Assembly: GCF_000092905.1 (NCBI RefSeq)
Contig: NC_014098.1
Location: 1,798,001-1,862,000 of the forward strand
Reading direction: 5' to 3'
Length of the DNA stretch: 64,000 nucleotides
Source: Kyrpidia tusciae DSM 2912
GTDB lineage: Bacteria > Bacillota > Bacilli > Kyrpidiales > Kyrpidiaceae
How positions within the stretch are numbered: position 1 is the first letter of the stretch; the number at the start of each line of letters is the position of its first letter. Shown here one piece after another: positions 25,896 to 35,240 of this stretch. The position numbers and the translations under genes were made by a program. Below the pieces are notes generated by a model that was not told the DNA's origin, searched no databases, and saw nothing but the letters and a program-made list of their open reading frames with translations.

Positions 25896-26099
25896 TCAAT
25901 TGTTGGTCTCCGATCTGCCCGGGACGGAGGGTTTCGTGGGGAGGAATTTCACGCCAAAACGCCCCTGGGGTGTACGAAAAACGGCGACATAATCCGGGTA
26001 GTTCCGATCGCCGCGCCACCCCTCTTCTCGCAGGCGGGCTGCATAACAACCCGCCTGAAACTCGCTGTCGAACAATCTTGCACAATAGATCCACCCCAT
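25896..26099 (-). CDS. Small hypothetical protein
   Basis: About 67 residues; begins MGWIYCARLFDSEFQAGCYA and looks like one small alpha/beta domain with no membrane segment. GGAGG is 6 nt before the ATG at 26099, which supports it as a gene. Family not recognised. 21 nt upstream of the CoA-binding gene, same strand, so likely co-transcribed. Confidence 0.65.
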   Translation of the reverse strand: MGWIYCARLFDSEFQAGCYAARLREEGWRGDRNYPDYVAVFRTPQGRFGVKFLPTKPSVPGRSETNN

Positions 26100-26207
26100 G
26101 GCGTCCTCCAACCCATCGTCCACATTTCGCAGTTTATCGCGTCACGGCAGCCCGCGTTCCCTTTCAGTATATCCCAGTCTGCGGTGACAACCAAGCATGC
26201 GGCAACG

Positions 26208-26234
26208 TTGGATTTTTGACAAGGCCTGTATAAT
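26208..26234 (+). promoter_or_regulatory. Possible promoter of the spore lipoprotein gene
   Basis: TATAAT at 26229-26234 with a poor -35 (TTGGAT, 26208-26213, 15-nt spacer). A TTGACA at 26216 is only 7 nt away and cannot pair with it. Confidence 0.35.
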
Positions 26235-26275
26235 TTACCCCGCGCTCCGGCACACTAGGCCCGAGGTGAACCGGA

Positions 26276-26851
26276 ATGCCTTGGATCGCAACCCTGAGAA
26301 TGTCCTTGCCTCTGGCTGTACTCATCGCCAGCGTCGTATCCGGATGTGCACCTTCCGCTGCACCGCCCGAGTCCCCTCGGGACACGGGCCCCCGAATGAC
26401 CGAGGACGGGACTCAGCGACCCGAAGAGGTACAAACGCCGCCAGGGGAACAGGCCGATAAAGCCCCCGCCCCACGGCCGCAACAGGCCCCTCAGCAGGCC
26501 GGAAAGCCCGCGAGCCCCTCGCCCCCGGACACGGTGATGCGCCAGATGAACGACGCTGCCCGCCGGGTTCCCGGCGTCGAAGGCTCGACCGTGGTGCTGG
26601 TCGGGCGGACGGCCCTGGTTGGCGTCGATCTCGACCACAAAATCACCGGCTCCAAAATCGACTCTATTAAACAGTCCGTCAAAGAAGCCGTGGAACGAAC
26701 GGACGGCGGCTACCGGGTGGCGGTCACCGCCGACGTGGACTTGGTGGCCCGGCTCCGGGACATCGCGAGCGGCGTCCAACAAGGAAGGCCGGTGTCGACC
26801 TTCACGGACGAAATCGCCGACATTCTCAGCCGCCTGCTGCCCGAAACTTAG
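26276..26851 (+). CDS. YhcN/YlaJ-family spore lipoprotein
   Basis: 191 residues. Signal peptide ends in a lipobox VSGC (Cys 24). A Pro/Gln-rich linker (25-82) leads to the YhcN/YlaJ domain, with RQMNDAARRVPGVEGSTVV and VDLDHKITGSKIDSIKQSVKEAV. Such lipoproteins are found in forespore or cortex-related layers and affect germination. GAGGTGA is 6 nt from the ATG. Its stop overlaps the convergent resE stop by 4 nt. Confidence 0.86.
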   Translation: MPWIATLRMSLPLAVLIASVVSGCAPSAAPPESPRDTGPRMTEDGTQRPEEVQTPPGEQADKAPAPRPQQAPQQAGKPASPSPPDTVMRQMNDAARRVPGVEGSTVVLVGRTALVGVDLDHKITGSKIDSIKQSVKEAVERTDGGYRVAVTADVDLVARLRDIASGVQQGRPVSTFTDEIADILSRLLPET

Positions 26852-28620
26852 CCCTGGCGCTGCCCCTGGCAAAGGGGCAGCAAAACGGTGAACGTCGTCC
26901 CCTTCCCGAGCCGGCTCTCCACCGTAATATCCCCATCGTGCTGAAGGACGATATTCCGAGCGATGGCAAGCCCCAGGCCCGTGCCTCCTCGATTCCGGGT
27001 ACGGGCCTTGTCCACTTTGTAAAACCGCTCCCAAATGTAAGGAATGTCCTCAGGGGGGATGCCGGCCCCCTGGTCTTCCACCGCAATCCTCGCCGTGTCC
27101 TGGCTCACACTAAAACGAATCGTTACAGAACCCGGAGGCTGGGTGTGCCGAAAAGCGTTGTCGATGAGGTTCGTCAGGACTTGTTCCAATCGATCCACAT
27201 CGGCATCGACAATCACCGGGTCATCCACCTGCATTTCCAAGTGAAAGGTCAGTTTCCTTTCCTGGGCCAGAGCCGAGAACTTCCGCCAAATCTTTTGGAT
27301 CAAGGGCCGCACATCCACAGGTTGTCGTTTCATCACGAACCGCCCGGACTCCAGTTGGGCCAGATCCAGCAGGTCGTTCACCAGCCGGCGCATGCGCAGC
27401 GTTTCTTCCAAGATGATCTCCGCCAGTTCCCGGCGTTGCTCCGGGTCGTCGATAAAATCGTCCACCAGCGCCTCGCTGTAGCCTTGAAGCATCGACAAAG
27501 GGGTGCGCAGTTCATGGGAGACATTGGCGACGAAATCCCGGCGCATCCGCTCAATGTTCAGTTGCTCGGTGATATCCCGCAACACCGCCACTACCCCCCG
27601 CAATGCTTGGGATCCCGGCTCATACAAAGGGGCCATGGTGATGGCCATCGTTCGGCCTTGTCCCACCACCTCCCGCTGCTGCGCTTCTTTCGTCTCGATC
27701 ACCTTTTGTTCAACCTCGAACAGTTGACTGGGCAGACGGTTCTCCGAAGGCTGGCCTTCTTCTGCCATCGATAACGCCCGCAACCAGCGCCGGGCCGGGG
27801 GATTGGCCAGCAGCACCTTCCCCGTAAGATCGGCAGACACCACCCCATCGGCCAAACTCGCCAGGATGTTGGCCAACTGTTCCTTCTCCTTGGACAACGC
27901 TTTGATATTTTCTTCCAGATCGTGCGCCAATTTGTTGAGGGTAATGCCCAAACGCCCGACCTCATCTCCGGTGACAACCCGGACTTTCCCGTGAAAATCC
28001 CCCCGGGCCATCCGCTCGGCCACCTCATTCATCTGGACCAGGGGGCGGGAGAGATTTTTCGAAAGGACAAAGGCAAAACCCGTGGTCATGATGATGGCCA
28101 GACCCCCGGCATAAAAAATCGAATGCTGAATCTGGGTCATCGCCTCCTGGCTGGGGGCGAGAGGCTGGGTGAGAAGCATCAATCGAACCGCATCTCCCTG
28201 ACGGGCCAAGGGAACGACGATCCACAGATTGTTTGAGTGGCCGCGAAACTGCGGAACGTCCTGCATAAACGATCGGCTCGGGGGAATCACATCGTCTCCG
28301 GCCAACAATTTCGACCGCTCATCGACCGTCAAGCGACTCCACACCGCCTCGGCCGTGGGATCCTGACCCGGCGTCCCGAGCACGTACAAGCTGGCCCCCG
28401 CCTGTCGGGCCAGGTTCTCGGCGACCACCGAGGCTTCGGGACTGCCCGTGCGAAGGGTTGCGGCAATATAATCGGCGCGATTCTGAAAAGCCTGAGCTTG
28501 CACTTGATACAAGTAGGTGTCAATCATCTGTTCCAAGTACATGGACAAGAGCCCCAGCACCACCACCACCAAACCGGCAATGGTGAGCCAGAGCTTTGAA
28601 ACAATACTGTTTCGGATCAC
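26848..28620 (-). CDS. resE: Sensor histidine kinase (ResE-type)
   Basis: 590 residues: TM helices at about 10-29 and 167-187 flank an extracytoplasmic sensor; HAMP (188-240), PAS (250-350), HisKA with His 369 in NVSHELRTPL, and HATPase_c with N box LIDNAFRH, G1 DQGAGIPPED and G2 GGTGLGLA. Phosphorylates the partner regulator; in Bacillus, ResE responds to oxygen limitation. Start ATG overlaps the resD stop (ATGA). Identity as ResE rests on synteny with rluB-spm-dacB; WalK/PhoR-type kinases are similar in sequence. Confidence 0.85.
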   Translation of the reverse strand: MIRNSIVSKLWLTIAGLVVVVLGLLSMYLEQMIDTYLYQVQAQAFQNRADYIAATLRTGSPEASVVAENLARQAGASLYVLGTPGQDPTAEAVWSRLTVDERSKLLAGDDVIPPSRSFMQDVPQFRGHSNNLWIVVPLARQGDAVRLMLLTQPLAPSQEAMTQIQHSIFYAGGLAIIMTTGFAFVLSKNLSRPLVQMNEVAERMARGDFHGKVRVVTGDEVGRLGITLNKLAHDLEENIKALSKEKEQLANILASLADGVVSADLTGKVLLANPPARRWLRALSMAEEGQPSENRLPSQLFEVEQKVIETKEAQQREVVGQGRTMAITMAPLYEPGSQALRGVVAVLRDITEQLNIERMRRDFVANVSHELRTPLSMLQGYSEALVDDFIDDPEQRRELAEIILEETLRMRRLVNDLLDLAQLESGRFVMKRQPVDVRPLIQKIWRKFSALAQERKLTFHLEMQVDDPVIVDADVDRLEQVLTNLIDNAFRHTQPPGSVTIRFSVSQDTARIAVEDQGAGIPPEDIPYIWERFYKVDKARTRNRGGTGLGLAIARNIVLQHDGDITVESRLGKGTTFTVLLPLCQGQRQG

Positions 28621-29318
28621 TCTGCCACCTCGAACTTATAGCCCACACCCCAGACGGTGACGATCATCGCGGCCGCCGGCTGAGACGCCTTCCCCAGCTT
28701 TTCCCGGAGCCGTTTGATATGTGTATCCACCGTGCGTTGGTCCCCGTAGAACTGATAATTCCAGACATCCCGCAGCAGTTCTTCCCGGGTGAACACCTTC
28801 TCCGGCCGCTGGGCCAAGTAACACAGAAGCTCGTATTCTTTCGGCGTCAGGCTGACATCCTGCCCGTCTGCCGTCACTTTCCGGGATTCGAGATTGATGG
28901 TCAGGTGCGGGAACGTAAACACCTGGGTTAACTCGTGCTCGGCAGGTCCCTGGTGCACCCGCTTGATGAGCGCCTTCACCCGCATGACCAATTCCCTCGG
29001 ACTGAAGGGTTTGACCACATAATCGTCCGCACCGAGTTCAAAGCCGTGGATGCGATTCATCTCGTCCCCGGCGGCGGTCAACATGATCACCGGGGTGTCC
29101 TTTTGTTTGCGAAGTTGGGCGCAGACCTCCCGTCCATCCAACTCCGGCAGCATCAGGTCGAGGACAATCACCGCGTAATCGTTGGCCAATGCCATCTCCA
29201 GGGCGGTGCGGCCGTCCTCCGCCTCCTCCACTTCGAATCCGTTTCGCTCCAGATACATCCTCACGAGACGACGAATCCGCTCCTCATCATCCACCACAAG
29301 AATCTTGACCGGGTTCAT
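28617..29318 (-). CDS. resD: Response regulator (ResD-type, OmpR/PhoB family)
   Basis: 233 residues. Receiver domain with acidic DDEE, phospho-acceptor Asp in VLDLMLPELDG, Thr in MLTAAG and Lys in VVKPFSPREL; C-terminal winged helix with TPKEYELLCYL and RTVDTHIKRLREKL. DNA-binding activator or repressor controlled by the coupled kinase. In B. subtilis resABC lie upstream; here only a 164-nt gap follows rluB. Confidence 0.88.
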   Translation of the reverse strand: MNPVKILVVDDEERIRRLVRMYLERNGFEVEEAEDGRTALEMALANDYAVIVLDLMLPELDGREVCAQLRKQKDTPVIMLTAAGDEMNRIHGFELGADDYVVKPFSPRELVMRVKALIKRVHQGPAEHELTQVFTFPHLTINLESRKVTADGQDVSLTPKEYELLCYLAQRPEKVFTREELLRDVWNYQFYGDQRTVDTHIKRLREKLGKASQPAAAMIVTVWGVGYKFEVAE

Positions 29319-29482
29319 TCACACATCTCCTTCCGACGCCGGCTCCGGCTACCCGCAGGCGTTCGCATCATCGCGCCCCCGCTTGGACAGTGACTGTGCC
29401 GCTCGGGTGTACACTCTCATGGTAACCAACGGACAGCCGAGTGACAAGCGATGCGTTGCACCGCCGCCGCAGGGATCGAGGA

Positions 29483-30220
29483 TCACCGGGGTTTCTGCCC
29501 GGCAGCGACCAATTGTCGCAAAATCCTCTCTTCCTCCTCGGTCAGCGGACGAATCTCCCCGGGCGCAAGCCCATCTATGGTAAGATTCCCATATTGGATC
29601 CGGGTCAACTCCAAAACCGGGTGCCCCACCGCTTTGCACATGCGCCTCACCTGGCGATTTCGCCCTTCATGAAGGGTGATGTCAAACTCCGACCTCTCCC
29701 TCCCCCTACCCCACAGCCGCACCCGAGCCGGCGCCGTCCTCACCCCATCGAGGACAATGCCTGTCTCCAGCCTCCGTATCCCTGGATTGTCCAGATATCC
29801 TCTCACCGCCACCCGGTACGTTTTCTCCACCCCGAATCGCGGATGCATCAGGCGATGGGCCAATTCCCCGTCATTCGTCAATAACAAAAGCCCGGAACTG
29901 TTGATATCCAGACGCCCGACGGGAAACACCCGTTTGGGAAGATCGCGGACATAATCGGCCACCGCCGGCCGGCCCTGGGGGTCGTGCAAGGTGGTGACCA
30001 CCCCGATCGGTTTGTAGAACAAAAAACAGACCGTACGGTCGGGGATGGCCACGGAACGCCCATCTACTTCAATGCGGTCCACTTCCGGATCCACCTTGAA
30101 CCCCTGTTCCACCACGACCCGACCGTTCACCCGCACCCGACCCTGGGCAATCCATTGTTCCGCCTTTCGTCGGGAGGTTAACCCCGCCCCGGCAATCACC
30201 TTTTGTAGCCGTTCCTTCAC
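29483..30220 (-). CDS. rluB: 23S rRNA pseudouridine synthase (RluB)
   Basis: 245 residues. An S4 RNA-binding domain (1-60, RLQKVIAGAGLTSRRKAE) followed by the RsuA-type synthase domain with catalytic Asp in GRLDINSSGLL. Expected target is U2605 (E. coli numbering) in 23S rRNA. Placed downstream of spmAB as in B. subtilis (ypuL). Confidence 0.93.
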   Translation of the reverse strand: MKERLQKVIAGAGLTSRRKAEQWIAQGRVRVNGRVVVEQGFKVDPEVDRIEVDGRSVAIPDRTVCFLFYKPIGVVTTLHDPQGRPAVADYVRDLPKRVFPVGRLDINSSGLLLLTNDGELAHRLMHPRFGVEKTYRVAVRGYLDNPGIRRLETGIVLDGVRTAPARVRLWGRGRERSEFDITLHEGRNRQVRRMCKAVGHPVLELTRIQYGNLTIDGLAPGEIRPLTEEEERILRQLVAAGQKPR

Positions 30221-30320
30221 CCATATTCCCCCTGGCCAAGGGCCCGCGATGATTTCGCCATCGATTCTACCTCATGAACAGGACCTCCACCAGTCCAGCG
30301 GCCGTTTCCCGACATCCCCG

Positions 30321-30857
30321 TCATCCCGGCGGTCCGAAAACCACCCAGACGGCCACCGCCGATGCGGCGGCACTGACCAGATCGGACAACAGCCCCACCT
30401 TCAGGGCATAGCGAACCTTCCGGATCCCCACGCTGCCAAAATACACGGTGATGACGTACAAAGTGGTATCTGTGCTCCCTTGAATGGTTGAAGCCAAACG
30501 GCCTGGCCACGAATCCCCGCCATGGGTTCGCAGCACATCAATCATATAGGTGAGGGACCCCGTCCCGGAGATCGGCCGCAAAAATAACATCGGAAGCACT
30601 TCGGCGGGGAAAATCCCCGATATCCATTGGGCCACAAGACCCGTGATCCACTCCAGGGCCCCGGAATCGCGAAACACCCGGATGGCCACCATCATGCCAA
30701 CCAGATGCGGGATGATGCGAACCGCTGTCTCGAATCCATCTTTTGCGCCCGCCACAAAAGTTTCATACACCGGTACCCGGCGCAGAGCCGCCCACAGGAC
30801 CGTCCCCACGAAAAAAGTCGGCAACATCCACGCCGAGAGAGCGAAAAACCCGTTCAT
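30321..30857 (-). CDS. spmB: Spore maturation protein B
   Basis: 178 residues, about four hydrophobic helices, with FLRPISGTGSLTYM and GSTDTTLYVITVYFGSVGIRK, motifs of the nucleoside-recognition/Gate family. SpmA and SpmB act in spore core dehydration in Bacillus. ATG overlaps the spmA stop (ATGA). Confidence 0.94.
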   Translation of the reverse strand: MNGFFALSAWMLPTFFVGTVLWAALRRVPVYETFVAGAKDGFETAVRIIPHLVGMMVAIRVFRDSGALEWITGLVAQWISGIFPAEVLPMLFLRPISGTGSLTYMIDVLRTHGGDSWPGRLASTIQGSTDTTLYVITVYFGSVGIRKVRYALKVGLLSDLVSAAASAVAVWVVFGPPG

Positions 30858-31456
30858 TTTTTCGCTCCCCTCCTACCCCGGGCTTCCCGGCGGCGGTAAT
30901 GGCGATCGAGAAAGATCGCCGCCGCCGTCCCCACAGCGGTGGCGAGAATCGTAGGGGCGACAATATCCGTGGGACTGGTGGCGCCGTACTGCATGCGCAG
31001 TGCGATCACCGTCGTGGGCAATAGGGTCAGGCTGGCGGTGTTGAGGGCAAGCAAGGTGCACATGGCGTCACTGGCCTGCTCCTTGTCGGGATTGAGTTCC
31101 TGGAGTTCCCGCATGGCCTTGAGCCCCAAAGGCGTCGCCGCATTGCCCAAACCGAGAATATTCGCACTCATGTTCGCCAAGATGGACCCCATGGCCGGGT
31201 GATCGGCGGGAACCGAGGGAAACAACCATCGGGCCAAAGGCCGCAGCAGCCGGGCCAGGGCGGCAATTAACCCGGCCTCTTCTGCGACCCGCATCACCCC
31301 CAGCCACAGGACGAGGATACTGATGAGGCCCAGGGCGACGGCCACGCCCTCCTCAGCTCCTTTGAGCATACCCTGAGTCACGAGGTCGATTTTCCCTTGG
31401 AGTGCCGCCGCCACAAACCCCGAGATCAACAGTCCCAGCCACAGCGCGCTGACCAT
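30854..31456 (-). CDS. spmA: Spore maturation protein A
   Basis: About 200 residues, membrane protein with NMSANILGLGNAATPLGL and LNTASLTLLPTTVIALR, the SpmA signatures. The second ATG (31456) is better spaced from GAGAGAGGG than the first (31462). In an operon after dacB, before spmB. Confidence 0.94.
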   Translation of the reverse strand: MVSALWLGLLISGFVAAALQGKIDLVTQGMLKGAEEGVAVALGLISILVLWLGVMRVAEEAGLIAALARLLRPLARWLFPSVPADHPAMGSILANMSANILGLGNAATPLGLKAMRELQELNPDKEQASDAMCTLLALNTASLTLLPTTVIALRMQYGATSPTDIVAPTILATAVGTAAAIFLDRHYRRREARGRRGAKK

Positions 31457-31542
31457 CCCCATCCCTCTCTCCCAAAGCCCGGACGATCGGATCTTTGTCT
31501 ATTTGGCCCGACCGGGGCAGTTTGATGCGGAGGCTCGTGCCG

Positions 31543-32643
31543 CTACATCCACAGACGGCGAAGGTCCCACCAGGGGCGCGGGTCCACGGGTTGCATCGCT
31601 ACGATTGAATATCGATGAACCTCTTCTCCCACCTGAATCCGCAACAGGCCCACGGGTTCGCCCCGTGAAACGGGCGCCCGGAGTCTCGGTTTTAGTTCCC
31701 AGTCCATGTGAAACTTTTCGTCAGCCCGGATGGGAAACCGATCCGGGCCCTGTACCCGCACCGGAACGGTTGGCACCACACCACCGCGAACCGGCACCGA
31801 GGCAGGCCCCGCCTGAACGGGCACCCACTCGTAGGTCTGAAAGACATGATCGAACAACCGAGCCGTATCCGCCCAATCGTCCGGATCCTTCAAGACCACC
31901 ACCACCACCTGATGTCCATCCCGGGTCGCCGAGGACGCCAAGCAGCGCCCGGCCCGCTTCGTGTAGCCCGTTTTCACGCCGTCTGCTCCCGGGTAACGCC
32001 ACAACATCTTGTTCTTATTGCGCATCACCCGGTCCCAAGCTTCCCCCGGCCAGGGCATTCGATGGTATTTGGTGCGAACTACCGCCGCAAACTCGGGATT
32101 CTGCAACGCTTTCGCCGTCATCCTGGCCAAATCCACCGCAGAAGCCCCGTGTCCCGGAGCGTCCAACCCGTGAGGATTCGCAAAATGAACGTGACGCAGC
32201 CCCATTTCCCGGGCCTTGGCATTCATCAGGGCCGCAAACCGAGCTTCAGATCCAGCCAGGTGTTCGGCCACGGCAGTGGCGGCATCGTTTCCCGAGCGAA
32301 GCATCATGGCATACACGAGATCCCGCAACGTGTACGTCTCCCCGGCCCGAAGATACACCGATGACCCTTCTTTCCGGGCGGCATTGGCGCTGATGGTCAC
32401 CCGCTCGTCCAGGCGTCCCGACTCCACGGCGAGCCACCCGGTGACAATTTTGGTCAAGCTGGCAATGGGCATCATCTGGTCCCCATTTTTCTCGTAGAGA
32501 ACCCGCCCACTTCCAACGTCCACCACCGCCGCCCCTTGGGCGGAGATCCCATAGAGATCCGGGGAGTTCGCCGCGGCAGCCCCCACACCCGGAAACAAAA
32601 TCATCGTTACTGCGACAAACCCTGCCAACACCCGCCCCGCCAT
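31543..32643 (-). CDS. dacB: D-alanyl-D-alanine carboxypeptidase (DacB type)
   Basis: 366 residues. Signal peptide (1-25), S11 serine peptidase domain with SLTK (nucleophile Ser about 62), SGN and KTGY, then a C-terminal beta domain; the last residues may anchor the protein. Trims cross-linking in spore cortex in Bacillus. GGGAGG upstream of the ATG. Leads spmA-spmB, which supports DacB. Confidence 0.93.
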   Translation of the reverse strand: MAGRVLAGFVAVTMILFPGVGAAAANSPDLYGISAQGAAVVDVGSGRVLYEKNGDQMMPIASLTKIVTGWLAVESGRLDERVTISANAARKEGSSVYLRAGETYTLRDLVYAMMLRSGNDAATAVAEHLAGSEARFAALMNAKAREMGLRHVHFANPHGLDAPGHGASAVDLARMTAKALQNPEFAAVVRTKYHRMPWPGEAWDRVMRNKNKMLWRYPGADGVKTGYTKRAGRCLASSATRDGHQVVVVVLKDPDDWADTARLFDHVFQTYEWVPVQAGPASVPVRGGVVPTVPVRVQGPDRFPIRADEKFHMDWELKPRLRAPVSRGEPVGLLRIQVGEEVHRYSIVAMQPVDPRPWWDLRRLWM

Positions 32644-32664
32644 ACTGACCTCCCGCGTCGTATA

Positions 32665-32670
32665 TGTATG
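32665..32670 (-). promoter_or_regulatory. Possible sigma-E -10 element before dacB
   Basis: CATACA on the minus strand, 22 nt before the ATG, resembles the sigma-E -10; the -35 is not convincing. In B. subtilis dacB-spmAB is sigma-E dependent. Confidence 0.35.
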
Positions 32671-32736
32671 CTCGTCTTCCCGATCTTACGCCGCCCGTCC
32701 CCGCGAAAATCCGAGGCCGGGCAGGCGCCCGGTTGC

Positions 32737-33192
32737 TCACATCACCGTGTTGGTAGAACCGCCCGTCCCGGAAGCGGTGGTGGTTTGCCCATTTTTCCCC
32801 ATCATCGCTTGAATCCGGTCGAGGACCGAGGGAGCCATTTCCAAAAGACGGTCGTACAGTTGTGTGGGGCTTTGGGTGGATAAGATTTTCACCGTACCGT
32901 GGCTCACGACCAAAAAACCGATTGGGGTAATGGAAACCCCCCCGCCCGCGCCGCCTCCGAAAGGCAGGCTATTTCCTCCCCCCGAGTCTTGAGCGGCATC
33001 CTGCCCTTTCGGACTCACCGCGTCAAACTCGCTCCCTCCGGCGGCGAATCCGAAACCCACTCGGGAGATGGGAAGGATCACCGTACCGTCCGGCGCTTCC
33101 ACCGGATCCCCGATAATTGTGTTGACGTCCACCATGTCCCGAAGATTCTCCATAGCGGTCTGCATCAAGTCTTGGATTGGGTGATCCGCCAC
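32737..33192 (-). CDS. gerW: GerW/YtfJ family sporulation protein
   Basis: About 151 residues. LMQTAMENLRDMVDVNTIIGDP, then ISRVGFGFAAGGSEF and a Gly-rich FGGGAGGGVSITPIGFLVV core match YtfJ/GerW, needed for germination through L-Ala receptors. GTG start at 33192 with AAGGAGGG upstream; the first part of the gene overlaps the DUF2953 stop by 28 nt. C-terminus is Gly/Thr-rich. Confidence 0.93.
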   Translation of the reverse strand: MADHPIQDLMQTAMENLRDMVDVNTIIGDPVEAPDGTVILPISRVGFGFAAGGSEFDAVSPKGQDAAQDSGGGNSLPFGGGAGGGVSITPIGFLVVSHGTVKILSTQSPTQLYDRLLEMAPSVLDRIQAMMGKNGQTTTASGTGGSTNTVM

Positions 33193-33851
33193 AACAAGCC
33201 CTCCTTCCAAAAGGCAATGGCCATCGCAACCCCTGCGCGGATAGCCTGCCCCGCCCGGAACTGGGCTATTCCCTCGAACTCTACTTCGATCAGCCGGCGC
33301 TGGAAGTCGGGATCCACGCGGGCCTCGGGCGAAACATGACCCACCCGGCGGGCGAGAAGTGCCGCCATCCCATAAAAAAAGGACCAGAGAACGCCGACCA
33401 CCACGCCGGTGGATGCCGCTTCCCCGGTACCTATCCGCACCTTTGCCCGACAAGTTTTAATATGCACTCTCTTTAAAAAATTCGTCAGGGCGTGTCGCGC
33501 CCCCTCCTGGGTCCGCCAAAGCCTGGCGATCCGCTTTCCAGTCTTAACATATCTCCGCCAGGCCCATACCCTTTGTTCAGGACCCGCCTCAGGCTCTGAG
33601 GCTCCGGGCCCTTCGTCCAGGTTTCGCGCTCGTTCCACGGCCCGTTCCACCACGGTTTGGAGAGCTTCTTCACCACCCAGCACCCAACGTTTCGTGATGA
33701 TCCCCCACAATCCTCGAAAATCGATGGTCACTCGATCGGCTCCCTGATGGTGCACGTAGTGGAGCTGTAGGACAACCGGCGAAATGGCGGCCAGCCCAAC
33801 GACAACGCCTATAATGAAGAATGCCCCGAGGATCCAAATCCACGCCGACAT
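33165..33851 (-). CDS. DUF2953 family membrane protein
   Basis: 228 residues. One N-terminal TM helix (about 5-27), soluble middle part and a second hydrophobic stretch (about 145-165); FRGLWGII and VHIKTCRAKVRIGTGEAASTGVVVG are typical of DUF2953. In several spore formers this gene precedes gerW, as here. Function unknown. GGAGG upstream of the ATG. Confidence 0.85.
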   Translation of the reverse strand: MSAWIWILGAFFIIGVVVGLAAISPVVLQLHYVHHQGADRVTIDFRGLWGIITKRWVLGGEEALQTVVERAVERARNLDEGPGASEPEAGPEQRVWAWRRYVKTGKRIARLWRTQEGARHALTNFLKRVHIKTCRAKVRIGTGEAASTGVVVGVLWSFFYGMAALLARRVGHVSPEARVDPDFQRRLIEVEFEGIAQFRAGQAIRAGVAMAIAFWKEGLLWRITQSKT

Positions 33852-33897
33852 GAAAAGTGTTCCTCCATCACCCGAAATTCACAGGATAATATCCCCT

Positions 33898-34464
33898 TCA
33901 GGTTCCGGTTTCATCCGGACCATCGGGTGATTCTTCGTCCTCGGCAAACAGTGGGAAGCCTTCTTCTTGTGTCGTCGCCAACTCTGGAAACGGCAGATCT
34001 CCCAATTCTTGCAAACCGAAATACTCCAGGAAGTACGGGGTGGTGCCGTAGAGGATTGGGCGTCCCGGGGCATCGGCCCTTCCCGTCTCCCGGATCAATC
34101 CACGAGCCAACAGCGTTGCCAGCGCCCGCTCGGACTTGACCCCCCGAATCTCTTCAATGTCGATTCGGGTCACCGGCTGACGATACGCGATGATGGCGAG
34201 TGTCTCCAGAGCGGCCTGGGAGAGGGGGGGCAGGCGCGGACTCTCATTCAACTGTTCGAGGAACGGGGCGTGCTCGGGCCGGGTCGTCAACTGGTAGAGA
34301 TCGTTCAGTCTCCGAAGCTGAATGCCCCGTCCCGCTTCATCCAGGCGCTTTCGCAACTCCTCGCACCGATCCCGGACCTGCTGGGCCGAGAGTCCGGTGT
34401 ACTGGGACAATTGCCGCTCATTCAGCCCTTCCTCACCGGCGGCGAACAACAGCCCTTCAATCAC
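33898..34464 (-). CDS. scpB: Segregation and condensation protein B
   Basis: About 188 residues; tandem winged-helix protein with VIEGLLFAAGEEGL and ETLAIIAYRQPVTRIDIEEIRGV. Partner of ScpA and SMC in chromosome condensation. No ATG lies near; GTG at 34464, overlapping the scpA stop by 8 nt, is the first plausible start, though homologues often begin a few residues earlier. The acidic C-terminus is typical. Confidence 0.93.
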   Translation of the reverse strand: MIEGLLFAAGEEGLNERQLSQYTGLSAQQVRDRCEELRKRLDEAGRGIQLRRLNDLYQLTTRPEHAPFLEQLNESPRLPPLSQAALETLAIIAYRQPVTRIDIEEIRGVKSERALATLLARGLIRETGRADAPGRPILYGTTPYFLEYFGLQELGDLPFPELATTQEEGFPLFAEDEESPDGPDETGT

Positions 34465-35215
34465 TGACGTCCAATCGAATTCCGTCCTTTTCCACCCCCT
34501 CGTCGATCCAGGCGACCCAGATGTCGCCAAACACCACTTCCTGAACACATCGCACCCGGCGCTCTTTCATGAGTTCGAGAAGAGCCAACAAGGTCACCAC
34601 CACCCGGGCGCGGTTCCGCTTCTCACCAACAAGATCGGCAAAAGTGAGGGCCCTCGCCCGACGAAGTCTGGCAGCAACCACCCGCACCCAATCTTCAATC
34701 CGCAGTTCCTCCCGGTCCACCGTGACCGGTCGATTTTCGGCAAAAGCCCTCCACAGCACCCGTTGCCAGGCCTCGACCAGTGCGTTCGACGACGAGACGG
34801 GGCCGGCTGGCCGCAGGATTTCCGGGGATTTCACCGATCGGGGCCGGGTCCAGACCGGTTGCCGTCTTTGTTCCAGTTCAGACAAATGACCGGCAAGGGA
34901 TTTGAAGACCCGATAGATCGCCAGGCGCTGGGAAAGGGCCAGCCGGGGGTCGGCTTCCTCCGCCTCCGCTTCCCCGGTCTTCGGAGAACGGGGCAGCAGC
35001 ATGCGGCTTTTGATTTCCAGGAGCCGGGCGGCCATCACCACGAATTCGCTGGCCACCTCCAGAGATAACTCCTGCATTTGCCGAAGATAGTCTAAATACT
35101 GTTCCGTAATCTCCGCGACCGGAATATCCCAGATATTGAATTTTCTCGTCTCCACCAGATGCAGTAAAAGGTCCAGGGGGCCCTCAAAAGACCCCACCCG
35201 CACGTCATAGGCCAC
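34457..35215 (-). CDS. scpA: Segregation and condensation protein A (kleisin)
   Basis: About 252 residues. N-terminal FEGPLDLLLHLVE and AARLLEIKSRMLLP bind the SMC neck; C-terminal winged helix (VVTLLALLELMKERRV) binds the SMC head. GTG at 35215 after GGAGGGGG. Forms the SMC-ScpAB complex with the next gene. Confidence 0.95.
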   Translation of the reverse strand: MAYDVRVGSFEGPLDLLLHLVETRKFNIWDIPVAEITEQYLDYLRQMQELSLEVASEFVVMAARLLEIKSRMLLPRSPKTGEAEAEEADPRLALSQRLAIYRVFKSLAGHLSELEQRRQPVWTRPRSVKSPEILRPAGPVSSSNALVEAWQRVLWRAFAENRPVTVDREELRIEDWVRVVAARLRRARALTFADLVGEKRNRARVVVTLLALLELMKERRVRCVQEVVFGDIWVAWIDEGVEKDGIRLDVSD

Positions 35216-35240
35216 CCTTCCCCCTCCCGCTCCCCCGCAC

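Noticed and set aside
26216-26234. TTGACA and TATAAT read as one promoter before the spore lipoprotein gene
   Set aside because: Spacer is only 7 nt.
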